Positions 48,601-60,952 of a stretch of DNA of 64,000 bases are shown piece by piece (within the stretch, counting starts at the first letter, position 1; every line of letters starts with the position of its first letter). The position numbers and the translations under genes were made by a program. The notes under the pieces are model-generated. The model made no database searches. It worked only from the letters and a program-made list of their open reading frames with translations, and was not told the origin of the DNA. This DNA is from Scatophagus argus (lineage: Eukaryota > Chordata > Actinopteri > Scatophagidae): positions 129,001 through 193,000 of the forward strand of contig NC_058514.1 of the NCBI RefSeq assembly GCF_020382885.2, in the 5' to 3' direction.

Positions 48601-51600
48601 ATTCGCTCACCGCCTGGACCCTCCATGAAATAAAACACCTCCAGGGGGCGCTGTGGCCCCGACAGCCACACCACTCGCACCACCTGAGACACAACAGGTT
48701 CAACTTTTGCAATAAATATAGCAAACAGTGTGAACAAACCAGACAGAGAGAGAGAAAAGGGTCAGAACACTGACGTTATGTACCTGTAGACTGCTGTTGC
48801 CCACAGCTGTGGCTCTCCTCCAGCGCCTCTTGCTGGATTCCTGTAGGCCCTCCTCCAGAAGCAGAGCCAGACGTCTCTCCAGACGAGCTTTAAAACTTCT
48901 CTCAGCCACCAGCTGCTCCTGAACGCCCAACAGGACTGATACAGCACAGACACAATCTGTGTTCAGAACTTCCCATCTGCACATCAGCAGTCTGTCTCCA
49001 CAGAGACTCGGGTCAAACCCGAACTATCTGCACGATGGAACAAACCCGGCAGAATCAAGGCAAGATGTGTTCTCACCTGTACGGACCCAGGTGGAGCGCA
49101 GGTGGTGAGACATGTTCAGCTCAGGGTAATGGAAAGCTGTGAACACAAACACACTTTTAGCACAGCTTTAACATACATTTAATACATTAATTTAATACAT
49201 ACACAAACACGTGTGTGTGAGTGTGTGTGTGTGTGTGTACGTCATACGTTCTGCAATCTGCAGGACAGGAAAACCGATGTAGAAGCTGAACTCGACCAGG
49301 CTGAGCTTCCTCAGGTGATCGCTGACCTCTGACCCTGGCAGGTAGTCCCGTCCATCTCGAACAGCAAAGGTAATGTCCACAGAAACCTTCTGCTCCACCC
49401 GCGGCCGGGTGGTGCCCATCGTGATGTTCAGCAGCTGGAGAAGACACATGGCAGCTCCAGTTCACTGGATTCCTCACATTTAGGTTCATCATGACTTCAC
49501 AGTAAAGTTTTAAGTATTTCCCAAACACTTAGTCTGTGAAAAAGTAAAGGACCAAGCAACACTGAATGTGGAGGGATGAAAACATCTTTTTGAGAATTTA
49601 CTCGCAATGCTGGGAAAATTAGGCGACTGATCAAGTAGTTTATCCACAACATTAATCTTGATATCCGAGTTCCGATTCATTGCTGGTTCCAGTTTGGTGG
49701 TTTTATCTGTTTAATTAGTTTTAGTATCTTTAACATTTATGACTTCTGGGCAAACTGAACAACATTTGTTGTCTGAATGTTTTCAGCTACTAACTTAATA
49801 ATCCTCAAATTTATTAGTGGACATATAAATGCGATGGAACTAACTCACCTGTACAGCGACGTAGTTTAGGTGACAGACTCACCTGTACAGTGATATTTCT
49901 GGCTTCATGGGATCGTCTCCGTGTCTCGATGTAAGCCATCATCAGTCCCCTCTCAACCCGTTCACTGAAGTTACAAACTCTGACGTCTACGTGGGTGGGA
50001 ACAAACTGCAGTACAGTGTGGACCTGGTACCTGAGGTCAGGTATAGTGTAGAGTGGTGACACGGTGGGAATGGGGCCAAAGCTGCGTGGTGGCTGGCGAA
50101 GGGCATTGATGACTGAGATGGCGGTGTAGATAAATGGTCCTGACGCGACTCGAAAGGCAAAACTAGATGGAGTTCTCAGGAACTGATGAGGAGACAGAGA
50201 GGTAACAGACAACTGTCAGTCATGTGACATCATCAAGGTGAGCTCAAGGTGTGTTCACTGTGGCTTTAACTAGAGCTCATCACAACAGCTGAATTACGTG
50301 AAGTGACAACATGTTATTTAAAGTTACATAAAGTGAAATAACATAAACTACAGTTGAGAAACATAAGATAACCTGGATTTTAAGAAGGTAAACTAGTGTC
50401 AGTGTCAGCAGTACATTGGCATAACAGAGTAAACTAGTGCAAAGTAGCTGGATAAGGTGGTGCTTGTGATAGAGGAGGTGGTGTTTCTACCTGGAGCTCC
50501 ACTGAGCGGTTGAACTCTCTCTTCAGAAGATCTCTCACTTGAGTGAAACCTGGAGATGAACCTTTTGAACTGACTGCATGAAATAAAAAAGACACAGATC
50601 AGTGGACTGAGCAAGTTACAGTAGTACAGGGGTACCTGCTCTTCCTGTCACATGACCCTTGTGACCTTACCTACTCTGACCAGGTACATCTCTGGCTTGG
50701 TGACATTACACAGGTACTGTCTGGTTGGCGGAGTCTGCGCAACTCTGGGTGTAGTAACTGGGGGAGCTCTGGTCAGGCTGATGGCTGTGATCTGGGTGGT
50801 GGTGGTGATGGCAGTGGTCGTGGTCGTTGCCTTGGTGGTGGTCCTCATAGGTGGAGCCTTTGCTGGCTTCTCTATAACCACTGGAGGCCTCTGAGGTTTG
50901 TCGGGCCGGGTGGGTGGTCCCAGAGGAGGAGGGGGAAGCACCTGGCTTGTCGTGTTGGAAGGGGGTCGAAGGGGGTGTCTGCCTGGGACTGCAGCATGAT
51001 CTTTGGGTTTCAGAGCAGGAGGAGGAGAAGGACTCAAAGGAGTTTTGAGGGTGGTTGACTTCTCACCTGTGAGAGTAGGTGAGAGGGTGAGGGGAGGGGT
51101 GGGCCCTGCCACAGGACGCTTGGGTTCCTGTCGTGGAGGAGGACTGGAGCTCGGGGATGGAGATGGAGGCAAACGGTGGGTTTTAGTTGTTGTGGGAGTG
51201 ATTGGGGGTTCTGAGTCTGTCTGACTGATCTGGTCCTGGACTCTCTCCCTCTCCCTCTCTCTCTCCCGCGCCAGCAGGTTTGTATAATACTCAAGACTGT
51301 TCATGTCTGGCAGCAGCAGCTCCGTCGGCTCCAGAGGTATCATGTCCTCCAGGTCATAGTCTTCCTCCCAGGCAGGAAAGACATCCGGATGGGTGGGGTG
51401 AGTGTGCAGGGGAATGCTGGGAGTGGAGGAGGAGGGTGAGAGAGGTACGTGGGAGGAGAGGGGGAGGGTGGGCCGAACAGGAAAGGCTGTGTCGTAGGAG
51501 ACCCAGTCCCCTCCATCATCCTCGTCGTAAGGGTGGTTAGGCAGCGGGGTGACCAGGGCCAGCTCCTCGCCATCGGGCACCATAAATGACAGGGTCTCCA

Positions 51601-52179
51601 GGTAGTCTCCGGAGCCCCAGGCCTCCTCCAGTGAAGGGCCCTGCTCCCAGGGCGGAGGAGGGGTAAAGGTGGGCTGAGTGTGTGGGGGGAGGGGCGGGGG
51701 GAGGCTGGGGGATAGGAGATCTGGCGGTCTGAGCAGGAGGTGAATCCCCTGAGCACCAGAATCTGAGTCCTCAGCAGAGGCTCCACCACCAATGCTCCCG
51801 TTACCAGAGTCTGAGGACGGGCTGGGTGCGGGTGAGGGTTTGACAGGGGGAGAGGAAGAGGAGGGTGATACAGGGTGTGACAGAAATTCTGCTGTTCTGT
51901 TGAAGTCCAGTACACCTGTGAGACAAAGAGAACAAACCTAAGGATTCTGACCAAACCTGGAGACCCTAAGCAAACCTGAGGACTCCAGTGTAGGAACTGG
52001 GATCCCCTGTTTTTATGAAATGTTGTCTTTTACTCAGAACAACAAAATAATGTTGTATTTCTTTCATTAGCTTTAACTGATAATCAAATAATAATCAAAT
52101 AATTCATGTGTTCAAACAGAGAAACTCGTTGTCTCTGCCTTCCTGATTCGTTTTTCTTTTTCTTCTGCCGCCTTCTTAA

Positions 52180-52220
<41 letters not shown>

Positions 52221-53136
52221 CTCTCATCTGGTGCCTTGTGTTGCCGTGGAGACGCCATGCTTTGTGGCAGCATCATGTGCCAAGTGATTGGAATTCAGGA
52301 GATGAGGGCCTCAAATATATAGACCGACAGTTAGACAGACAGGCAGACAGACTGATAGACAGAGAGACAGACAGACAGATAGATGATTTCCTCCTTCTTC
52401 AGTGACTGGCAGTCAATAGTAACACAGACACACTTCTCATCTCCTTATAGGGAAGTTCCTGTTTTCCACAGGAAGCTCAGAGATTTGACATTAAAAACAG
52501 ACATTCAAACAGACATCCTGTCAGGCAACATACAGGCTACCTGCAATCACACCTGCACACACACACTAACTCAGGGTTGAAACGTCTAAAAACGTCATTT
52601 AACGCATGTTTTTATTCTCACTCATACCCTCCCAAAAAGATTTACCATCAGTCAAAGATAAGGCAGAAAGTCTCTGCGCTGTCCGCAGTAAACATCATGT
52701 AACATAAAGTATCTGATTTTAAGGAGTTACTAAGGTTTATGTACATAGAACAATAACAAATGTATTTGCTGACTTATTTAACTGTTTGACCAAGGAAGTA
52801 AACATTCCTTCATGTTCATATAATTTATTGTAGTGGTTGTTCAAGTTGTGAGAAACAAATGTGGAGATCCAGAGGATTAAACCAAACACCCTGGATCCTA
52901 CATTTCCCACAATGCATTGTCTTTAAACCCAATCTTCAAGCTGTAAAATCACTGGAATGTCCCTTTAAGAATCACGAATGTGACTCACCTGCAGCTGATG
53001 AGCTTGATGTTGCCATGGAAACCAGTGTGCCGGCCGCCAACAGAAGTGCAGTGAGTGCGCTTCTGCACACTGAAGCTCTGGTCTCCATCCCGGTTCTGAT
53101 CCTGGAGTTGAGAACCAGTGGGATCACAGGGTCCAT
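42693..53136 (-). CDS. kiaa1549: KIAA1549 (UPF0606) single-pass membrane protein
   Basis: Family of poorly understood type I membrane proteins; human KIAA1549 is known as the BRAF fusion partner in pilocytic astrocytoma. Exons (high to low): 53136-52989, 51915-50671, 50573-50491, 50182-49883, 49434-49248, 49136-49077, 48935-48784, 48683-48506, 48061-47877, 47799-47594, 45919-45792, 45260-45070, 44986-44751, 44533-44401, 44212-43919, 43829-43777, 43693-43566, 43435-43281, 42875-42693 (TAG). All joins are in phase, about 1414 residues against about 1950 in human. Order: signal peptide (METRASVCRSALTALLLAAG), long Pro/Ser/Thr-rich ectodomain in one 1.2-kb exon, conserved region with FIYTAISVINAL and VVEFSFY-like SLVEFSFYIGFPVLQIAE, membrane segment IWLIVGVVVPVLLALFIIII, then a cytoplasmic tail with KGFDFAKLHLGQH, ALRHKSEIEHHRNKLRQRAK, PPQPSIEEARQQMHSLLDDA and SLIKAIREELRRLAQKQ. 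Start could be 53136 or the in-frame 53088, nearer the signal peptide. KIAA1549 rather than KIAA1549L rests mainly on the neighbours. Confidence 0.88.
46170..46725 (+). repeat. L2-type LINE 3' end in kiaa1549 intron
   Basis: TGCACTAGTTCC, repeated TGTAAAT motifs, TATCTGGCACTTACTGC, then AAACTGCGTTTCGTTGCATTG and GACAATAAAGTTGAATC with a terminal (TAATC)n run. Typical non-coding 3' end of a fish LINE, antisense to the gene. Confidence 0.75.
52176..52219. repeat. CA microsatellite
   Basis: (CA)n of about 44 bases in the first coding intron of kiaa1549. A GACA-rich tract follows at about 52320-52385. Confidence 0.9.
52320..52385. repeat. GACA-rich simple repeat
   Basis: Imperfect (GACA)n with GATA units in the kiaa1549 intron. 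Same base composition as the minisatellite in mical3 (17750-17993) but no shared longer unit was seen. Confidence 0.8.
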
Positions 53137-54704
53137 CTTCCTTAAAGGGCCGCCGGTCTGATTCCGGAAAAGAGAGACGAAGGCCCGTCAGGAGGACCTG
53201 AACCACATGAAACACATAAGATGATGGGCTTTAAAGAGACAGATTAGATATATATAGTTTTCATTTGTCCACCAAAGACCAGGACAACTCAGACCAGAAC
53301 AACTGAGACCACAACCTCTCAGACCAGGATTTCAGGTTAAATGATGCCCTCAGGTTTCCCCAGTGGTAAAAGAAGTACTCTGATCATTTCTTTGGAGTAG
53401 TAATACCACAGTGTAGAACAAAAGGGTGAACAACAAAAGATATTCTCTAAGTACTAAAGTAAAAGTACTCAATCTGCAGAATGGTTCACATCTTGAGTAC
53501 ATGATGCGGCTGTGTCATTAAAGATGGCCTTACATCCATCGTGTCTCATCAGTTCGATATATCAATAACTTGAATAACTAAAGCTGTAGTGAGATAAGGA
53601 GTAACAGAATACAGAAACACAGCAAAAAAGCACAGGTAGTACTTTATTGCCATGTACAGTACTTTATAGTACTTGAATAAATGTAATATCAAAGATGATC
53701 CCCTAACCTCAGTGAGAAGTTAGATGTGACATCATTTTCTCTTATTTCTATCTTCAGCTTTTAATTTGACGTGTTTTCAGCCACATGTCGTGGAGATACA
53801 AACGTGTGAACGTGGACCCTGAGTCGACACATCAATAACTTTACAATAATCTATATTCTCACCATCACACAGGCCAGCAGCTGTCATAGACTTTAAGTAT
53901 AAACCATCTTCAACAAAATGCTCCACATGTATTTTACAGGTGTTTAGGTTCATGGCTTTTATATTTCCACTTGTCGGAGGACAGAAGATGTCTGTCTTTG
54001 GATCCCCGGACCCCAGAGGCCCCAGACAGAAACCAGCAGCATGTTTCGTCAAGTGGCTCTGTTTGAGGTGCACAGAACAAACTGAAGATGGATAAGGAGC
54101 GGGCTGTGACACAGTATGATGGTACAGCCTGCTGGTATTTATACACACGACAGATATTTCTACCTTGGGTCGTTTATTCTCAGCTCCTGGCACTCTGCTC
54201 CGGGCCCTGTGCAGGTTTGGTTCGGCCCTGCTCAGCAGAGCTTCCAGGCTGCTCACACCCCTGTCGGCCTGGCTCGGCTCGGTCTCCCCTCACACTGACC
54301 TCCTTACCGGACAGATAACCAGCTACCACCTGGGCCTGTGTCATGTCTCTCGGCCTGTCCTCCGCGGACCCACCGAGCAAGACAGCCGCTCCATAGCCAC
54401 CGTCCCGGGTTAAAGCTGCAGGACATTCGTTCCAAAATTTCCCTGTCTGGTCCGGTTTAACGTGTAAAGCACCACGGTGCTGAGAATAAACCAGGCCTGG
54501 TGCGGACTCCGCTTCAGGTGAGGCAGACCGAGAGCCGCAGCTGGAGCCGCTAAAACCCACACTACACCGAGCGCCGAAGGTGCGGATCCGACCCCCAGCA
54601 GCCCGACCCACCGCCCCGTTAACACAGATAATTAAAACACAAGCCAAACCGTTCCGTGCTATCGTTACAGGCTGCGTTTTATTCTCCTCACAAATGACTC
54701 CTAC

Positions 54705-55000
54705 CTGCCATCCTGGAGATGCGGTTGGGGCGCGTCACGCCTCTCCCGCAGCCGCGCGGCGCGCTCCCTGCGCGGGGAAGGAGGAGGCAGAGAGTCCCTG
54801 CAGAATGAGCCCTTCCTCCTCTCCTCTCCTCTCCTCTCCTCTCTCTCCGCGGTCTTCTTCACTTCCACATATCTTCACCAAAATAAAAGAATCAGCGTGA
54901 TCTGGACCCGTCCGTGCTGCTCCCGGTCTGATACGGTCCGGTCCGACCCGGCCCCGCTTGCAGCTGCTGAGCGTCAGCTGATCCAAATCTACAATTCACA
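54705..55000 (-). promoter_or_regulatory. kiaa1549: probable kiaa1549 CpG promoter and first exon
   Basis: 54200-55000 is markedly rich in CpG, including CCGCGCGGCGCGC near 54755 and runs of CTCCT near 54820. A donor (GGCAG, gtagga) lies at 54704 on the minus strand, giving a first exon that would splice to the acceptor near 53200 just ahead of the ATG exon. An ATG just before that donor would run into a stop in the next exon, so the exon is treated as 5' UTR. Confidence 0.5.
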
Positions 55001-56289
55001 TCTTGTCGCCTTTCTCCTCACACACACATGCGCGCGCAGTCACACAAACGTTTTATCAGAGCTGAACTCGGATCAGTTTTGCAGGATCGACTGACACTGA
55101 TAGAAGGTGGACTTCAGCTGAAAGATCTGGATCAGAGAGAGTCCAGCTGAAGAGGCCTTCAGAGGTTGCTTGAAACGTTTCCAGCAACCTAAAAAGGAAT
55201 CCGGTTGCCTTCGCTTCTAGCACTTTAACTACCCTGACACATATACAGACACAATCCAGCTGAGTTTACTCCTCATTTATGGACTTTAATCCAGGTGTCC
55301 CAGAGCAGATTCTTCCGTCCTTGTGTCTCCTCCAGGGCCGAAATAAGGCCTCACATGTCCCGGTAGCCCCGGGGCCCCTGGCTTAGTCCAAACTACAGCA
55401 GTGATGTGAGCGTGTCACAAAAGTCCAGTAATCCAACAGTCCCCTCCACTTAGCTTCACACATTTAGCATGCTATCTTAGCATGTAACGTTAGCAATATG
55501 CACCACTGAGAACAAGACTCCAACCTGCGTCTGTGCTGGTGTGAAACGAGTCAATATGCTGGTGCAGGCTGCAGGGGGGCTCTCAAACTGGCTAACTGAC
55601 AGCCCCTGAAAACTGTAAAATTATTTTAAATTATTATTAAAAATTTGTAGTAGCTGATGACATGTTTAATCCATTTGACCACTGTTATCATATTTACACA
55701 TTTTAATTCCATTAAGTTGAAGGAAAGAAAATTCAGATATTTCAGTCAACAACATAAACAAAGTCTTACTCAGAAAAAAAAAATACCAAGTCAGTATAAA
55801 AAATCTTAAACTATTACAGTTAATTCAGTACTTTAATTTTAGTGGCCTTTAAATACATGGTACATTTCTGTAGTTTTTGTTATGCTAACAAAGTTATCAT
55901 TAACTCACCACTCAAAAGAAAAAGCTTTGTTTCTTTGAACAGATACTGATGACAGAAACTAAATTAAAGATAGCATTGAGTTACAGGAGCTACACAGGAA
56001 ATGATGCCATGTGTGCATGCTGTAAAACGTGCTCACGCTAGCATGATGAGATTAGCTAAAGTTTGCTTTATGTTTAAGATAAAATAAGCTTTGGCCATGC
56101 GTCAGGTTCACACTGCTAACAACGGGGACTGTAGCTAATTGCTGCTAACTGTAGCTGTTAGCCAGTTAGCTTAGCACAGATGCTTTTCAGTTGAGGGGAG
56201 GAGGTTTTCAGGTTTAAAAAACCGAAGACTAAAAAAAAGCTAAGAGAGCTCCAGAACATCTCACATATTCTGTGAATATTTGCACATTT
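55001..56289. other. intergenic, no gene recognised
   Basis: Sequence between the kiaa1549 promoter and the 3' end of the ZAP-like gene. AT-rich with repeated short motifs such as AGCTAA and TTAGC but no coding exon or clear transposon. Nothing that I can name. Confidence 0.4.
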
Positions 56290-56510
56290 CATCATGTTCA
56301 TGGACAGAACTGCAAAGCTCTTGTAGTCAGACGGTGGTCACACTGAACACAGTGTTTCTCAGTTTTTATTGTTGTTTTCATGTTATTGTCACTGTTTTGT
56401 TTTCTGTTAATGCTTTGGGGCTTGCAATATTTGGTTCCATCAACCCCACAGCAAACTCCTGTGTGTGAAAACGTACTTGGCAATAAACTTTACTGTGGTT
56501 CTGAAGAACA
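56290..56510 (+). repeat. LINE 3' tail
   Basis: Contains GTTTTTATTGTTGTTTTC, AACCCCACAGCAAACTCC and GTGTGAAAACGTACTTGGC followed by AATAAACTTTACTGTGG. Resembles the 3' end of an L2-type LINE, close to the end of the ZAP-like gene. Confidence 0.55.
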
Positions 56511-56725
56511 TGTCAAAGTCTTGCGAGACAATCCACCAGTGTTTACTCTGAGGCAAAGTGGAGGACTGACTACAGTAACAGACCCGTCCACATCTGCAGT
56601 GAAGGAGGACAGTCAGAGAAGTGAACTGAGGGAAACAGTGAAGTGAAAGAAGCTTTAAAATTGAAAATTTCACGTATTAAAACCAAGATAAGGCACTCAT
56701 TCAGGCCCAGTGTGGACACACACCA

Positions 56726-59700
56726 TCAGGTCACGGCCTGTTTCTCCACCTCAGCCATGGAGACGAAGCACGGACGACGACGAACTCGTCTCTTGGTGTT
56801 GTGTTTGGGGTTCCTCTGGTACATGTCTGCAATGAAGAAGACGCGTTCAGACATCAGTGCTGTGACTGGGAACACACTGACGTAGCTCCAGCTTCGACAG
56901 CAGGAGACAGGAAGTCCTACCTTTGAAGCTGATGATGTACTGTCTTTGGCCCTTCATCACTTTGACTTCAGCTGTACTGCCGGACAGAAACGCCTCCTCC
57001 AGAGTCTGCGACGACACTGAGGTGCTGCGCTGCTTTTCATCCTGAGGCATCAATGATATTATGATCCCAGAAGGCCACGACTTAATGAGATAAAGGTCAA
57101 AAGAGATTACTTGCGGTTAAAACATCTGTTCGACTCACCGGCAGGCCGTACTCCACCCAGTTCCCCTGGTCCCCCTTGTAGTACCACAGCCACTGAGTTG
57201 TCAGGGTGTAGTGGGGCGGCTTTGTTACAGAGGAAACTGTGGAGAGTCGGCGAATGGGCTGCAATTCCCGACTCATGGTCAGGAAGTCGACAGGCTCATC
57301 GCCACAGCTGAAAAGAGAAAAGTTTCAGTCAGCTCCTCACTAACAGCAGATTGTCTTCAAACATGAACCACAGTGAGGTGCCACCTCTGACCTCTGAGTC
57401 TTTGAAGGGTCACAGAAATCTCGCTCGATGTCCTCCATGTGTGGCAGGTCTGTCCAGGTGATGCCATCAAACACCTCCCACTTGTAGGGCAGGTGGAAGT
57501 GAACATGGCGACACTCGTCTACACAAAGAGAGACAAGAAATGAGAAAAAAAATAAACTTAAAATATGAAAAGTGCCTCAAACCAAAACCTCTGTTTAAAA
57601 GAAATCCTCATTTTAATCAGCCTACATGTCAACAAAGACCACTACAGATCATCATATGGTTTAGTGCTTTGTGTTGTTTCCATTTAACTGAATGATGTGA
57701 CCGTTTTGCTGTGGCTGGACTCTACCAACTGCGAGGCTGAGAACCAGTCTGCAAACTGGAGACATGTGAAGGATGTTGAACACTCTGCTGCCTTCTAGTG
57801 GAGTTAAAGGAAAATGCAGGAACTGCGGAACAGATCTGAGAGCAGCAGCAGGCGTGTTTCTGACGGGGACAGGAACATGGACTCACTCTGGAACTTGCAG
57901 CTGCCTCGGATGGAGTGCAGACAGATGTTCCTGTCATCTGTCTGTGGTTTGCACAAAGACTCAGGCAGATTCTCTGACAGACACACAAAGACAGGACAGG
58001 TGAGGCCCGTGGAGATCAGCACAACCAGCACGTTGGATAGAGTGTGGGTTGATCAACATATTCAGGTGTGTTCCTGTTACCTGTGCAGCCAGCAGTCAGG
58101 TGGTGGATGTTCCTGTAGATGAAGGGCAGCTCTTGGATGACGCCTCCGCTCAGTCCTCTCTCCTCCAACATGCGGCGGCCATGTTGGTCGATGGCATGCT
58201 GTCGCTTGCACTTGGGTCCAAATATGCAGTCTCCGCGGACAAAGTGCTGACACAGGTGGACTTTGGTACAACTCTCTTGGAAGGTACAGTAGCCGTGAGG
58301 GCCAGAGCCTTTGTTGTAGTGCAAACAGACCTGAGATGACAAGAAAAACTGACTCATCATACTTGTGAAGACACTGGGGAGTCCGACCAATGAAAACTCA
58401 CCAAAGAAATGTTTTTGTTTAATTATGACTAAACATCTCATAATAAAGAGCCTGGATTCCTTCAATTTCTTACAGTCTTTGCAATCAGAACAGGATTTTC
58501 TTGTGATTCTGAGTTCCACACAGATGTTTTAACTATGCGATTTCACAACTAAAACCAAAGACCCAAAGATGGAGACACACTTCAGACCTTCTGTAATTTT
58601 GGGGAAAACTTGATCATAACTTTGAGAATAATAACCGAATATTATCATAATGTTTTCGTGTAGTTTTGAGAGCTCATAATTACAAAGTAGAAATCTTTTT
58701 TAGGAGATGTCCTGTCATTCTGAGATGTTCCTGTTATCATGAGACATCTTCTCATAATTCTGATTTTGTTTTCCTGTTACTACGTCGCATAAATCCTGTA
58801 GATCTTCATGAGTCACAGATCGGACAATTCTGAGATCTTTTTGTGTAATTCTAAGATCTTGTAATTATGAGATAAAATTCTCATAATTATGGGTTTTCTT
58901 ATACTCCTCAGCTATGAATTTTGTAATTATCAGAAAGTTTGATTGTAATTCTGAGCTCTCATAATGATCATAGAAACTTTTTTGATTTTTTGACACAATA
59001 TGAGAATTCTTATCATTTTAAAATGTTGATTAAGGGATAAAAATCAGGCAGGTATTTGTGATTTAGTTATGATACAAATCTCATATTTTCTCCCGTCTTT
59101 GCAATTATGAGATGTTGTGTCATTATGAGAAAACGAATTTGGTTTTCTCTGGTTAAAGTGTTTTACCTCTGAGGAAATGGGACACGTTTCTATTTTTCTT
59201 ATTTTTTCGTTCTTTTTTTCTTTATTATTTTTGTTTCTTGTTTTAAAACTCTTCAGGCTTCTCTTCGCGTGTTTCTTCTTCATTGTTACTGCATTTACAC
59301 ATGACTCATAACACCTGCTCTGACATTCGGAGTCACAACTGGATCATCCAATCAGACTGAAGGATCCTCATCTGTGTTCCCATCCACTGAAATCAGGACC
59401 AAAGCTACTCTGGTCCAAACCGCTCCAAGACAGACAAAAGAAAAGAAAGGAGTGAATGAGGAAAATACAAAACAGAAAAACAACCTGTTGAATTAAGAAC
59501 ATGAAGAAGAATTAAAAGATTAAAGTTTCTTCAGATTCCACTTCGATCCCACTGACACCAAAAATATTGAGGACTGAAGAAAATCCAAAAATGACTGATA
59601 TATATTTTTTGTTTGTTGACATAAATAAATAAAATAATCAGTCATGTATCAATCAGGCTCTATGAACAACATGTGACTGGCATCAGGTGTGTGTCTCAGG

Positions 59701-60952
59701 TGTTTGTCAGGTGCACCACAGGCGTGTCTCAGGTGTTACCTTAGGCAGCAGCGAGGGGTCGTTCTGCAGCAGCAGCACAAACAGGTCGTCTTCGTGGAGC
59801 TCGTGCAGCGTACACTCTCTCAGTAATCGATAGTTGTGATCTGAATGAATGTTGTGGGAGAATTTACACGACTTCCTGTGACAAACAACAACAACAACAA
59901 CAACAACATTAAAGAGGTCAATGTTCTTCCAATCAGAATTAATAATACTTTATGACAGAAATCGTTCAAAGTCTCCTGAAGTCAGATCAATTCAATGCTG
60001 CTCCTAACGGAGAAATAACCGTGAATATAATGAATTTTCACAGTTTGAATCAATAATGTTCAGTTCTTCATCAATATTTGATGATAAATTGGACAAACAA
60101 GTTGAATATCTCAGAGCTGATGTGGATAATCAACAATATTCAACAAATATTTTAATACTTGAGTCTCTGTGGCAACAACCAATCGATACATTTATTATAA
60201 CATCACTTAGATTTCCCAGAAACAAGAGGAAGAGACAAAAAGGCCTGTCCACAAATCTGTAGACATGTCAAAATTATTTCTACTGAAAGATCTACTGATT
60301 CTTTTTTAAATTAGAGATAAAGATGACGTCACTGCGCATCGTCGCTTCGTTTCCTTAAGTTTCGTCTTCTCTCTTCACTGCTGCTGGAGGTTTGTATCAG
60401 GCCGCGGCGGAGGGAACACAGTAAATAGTCCCCATTCAGTAACACGTTTAATAAAGCGTCCGTCTGGTATTGTTTCACAACTACGGAAGGCCAGAGGAGA
60501 GAAAACAAGCAGTTTCCTGAGCAGGTGGAGAGAAATGAACGTGAGATCAGTGGGATGAACCTTCCTGACACACCTGAGTGCGTGCGATCGACTAACCTGC
60601 CCTTGCCAAATCTGCAGTTTCCGTAGACAAAGAACTTGCAGAGGTGCAGCTGTTGACACTCCCCGCCCTCCTCCTGCTCGAAACCGCTGCACTCCTCACG
60701 GCCGTATCGGCTGCACAGCCGCAGCGACGTTCTGGCGACCACCGAGCAGTCCTCCAGGCGCTCCGCGCCGCCCTCCGCTGGGCCGCGGACCAGCTGGAAG
60801 CGGGGGCACCGCAGGATGATGCGCCAGAACTCTTCTTCGGTGATGCTGCAGCGCTGCAGCAGCTTCCGGTAGAGCTGGAGCGGGTTCATAGCTCCGGAGC
60901 TGCCGCACAGGACGCTGGTGGCTAGCAGGATCTCTCTGCTGTACGCTGACAT
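56726..60952 (-). CDS. zc3hav1: ZAP/PARP13-like CCCH zinc-finger and WWE protein without PARP domain
   Basis: In the family of zinc-finger antiviral protein, which binds CpG-rich RNA and recruits decay factors. Exons (high to low): 60952-60597, 59875-59740, 58330-58081, 57973-57887, 57518-57392, 57307-57139, 57041-56921, 56826-56726 (TGA); all in phase, 448 residues. Order: winged-helix N-terminus (LYRKLLQRCSITEEEFWRII), four CCCH fingers (for example CKFFVYGNCRFGKGRKSCKF with SH, then CTKVHLCQHFVRGDCIFG), a fifth CCCH (CLHSIRGSCKFQNECRHVH), FHLPYKWEVFDGITW, then WWE homology with RRLSTVSSVTKPPHYTLTT and WLWYYKGDQGNWVEYG, ending MYQRNPKHNTKRRVRRRPCF. Full-length ZAP and PARP12 continue into a PARP-like domain; here the frame stops 15 residues later. 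PARP12-like ancestry is possible; location beside kiaa1549 favours zc3hav1. No lesion seen upstream of the stop. Confidence 0.8.
58610..59130. repeat. degenerate AATTATGAGA / TCATAATTCT repeat in ZAP-like gene intron
   Basis: Many diverged copies, in both orientations, of a near-palindromic motif around TCATAATTCTGAGATCTT and AATTATGAGAT, in the intron between exons 59875-59740 and 58330-58081. It could fold into hairpins. No element boundary was found. Confidence 0.6.

Noticed and set aside
51340-51954. 204-codon Pro-rich frame over the large kiaa1549 exon
   Set aside because: It is a shadow of the real frame, starts in the upstream intron and has no family match.
54180-54647. 155-codon minus-strand frame near the kiaa1549 promoter
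   Set aside because: Composition is explained by the CpG-rich region. No recognisable domain, and it does not join in phase to the kiaa1549 coding exons.
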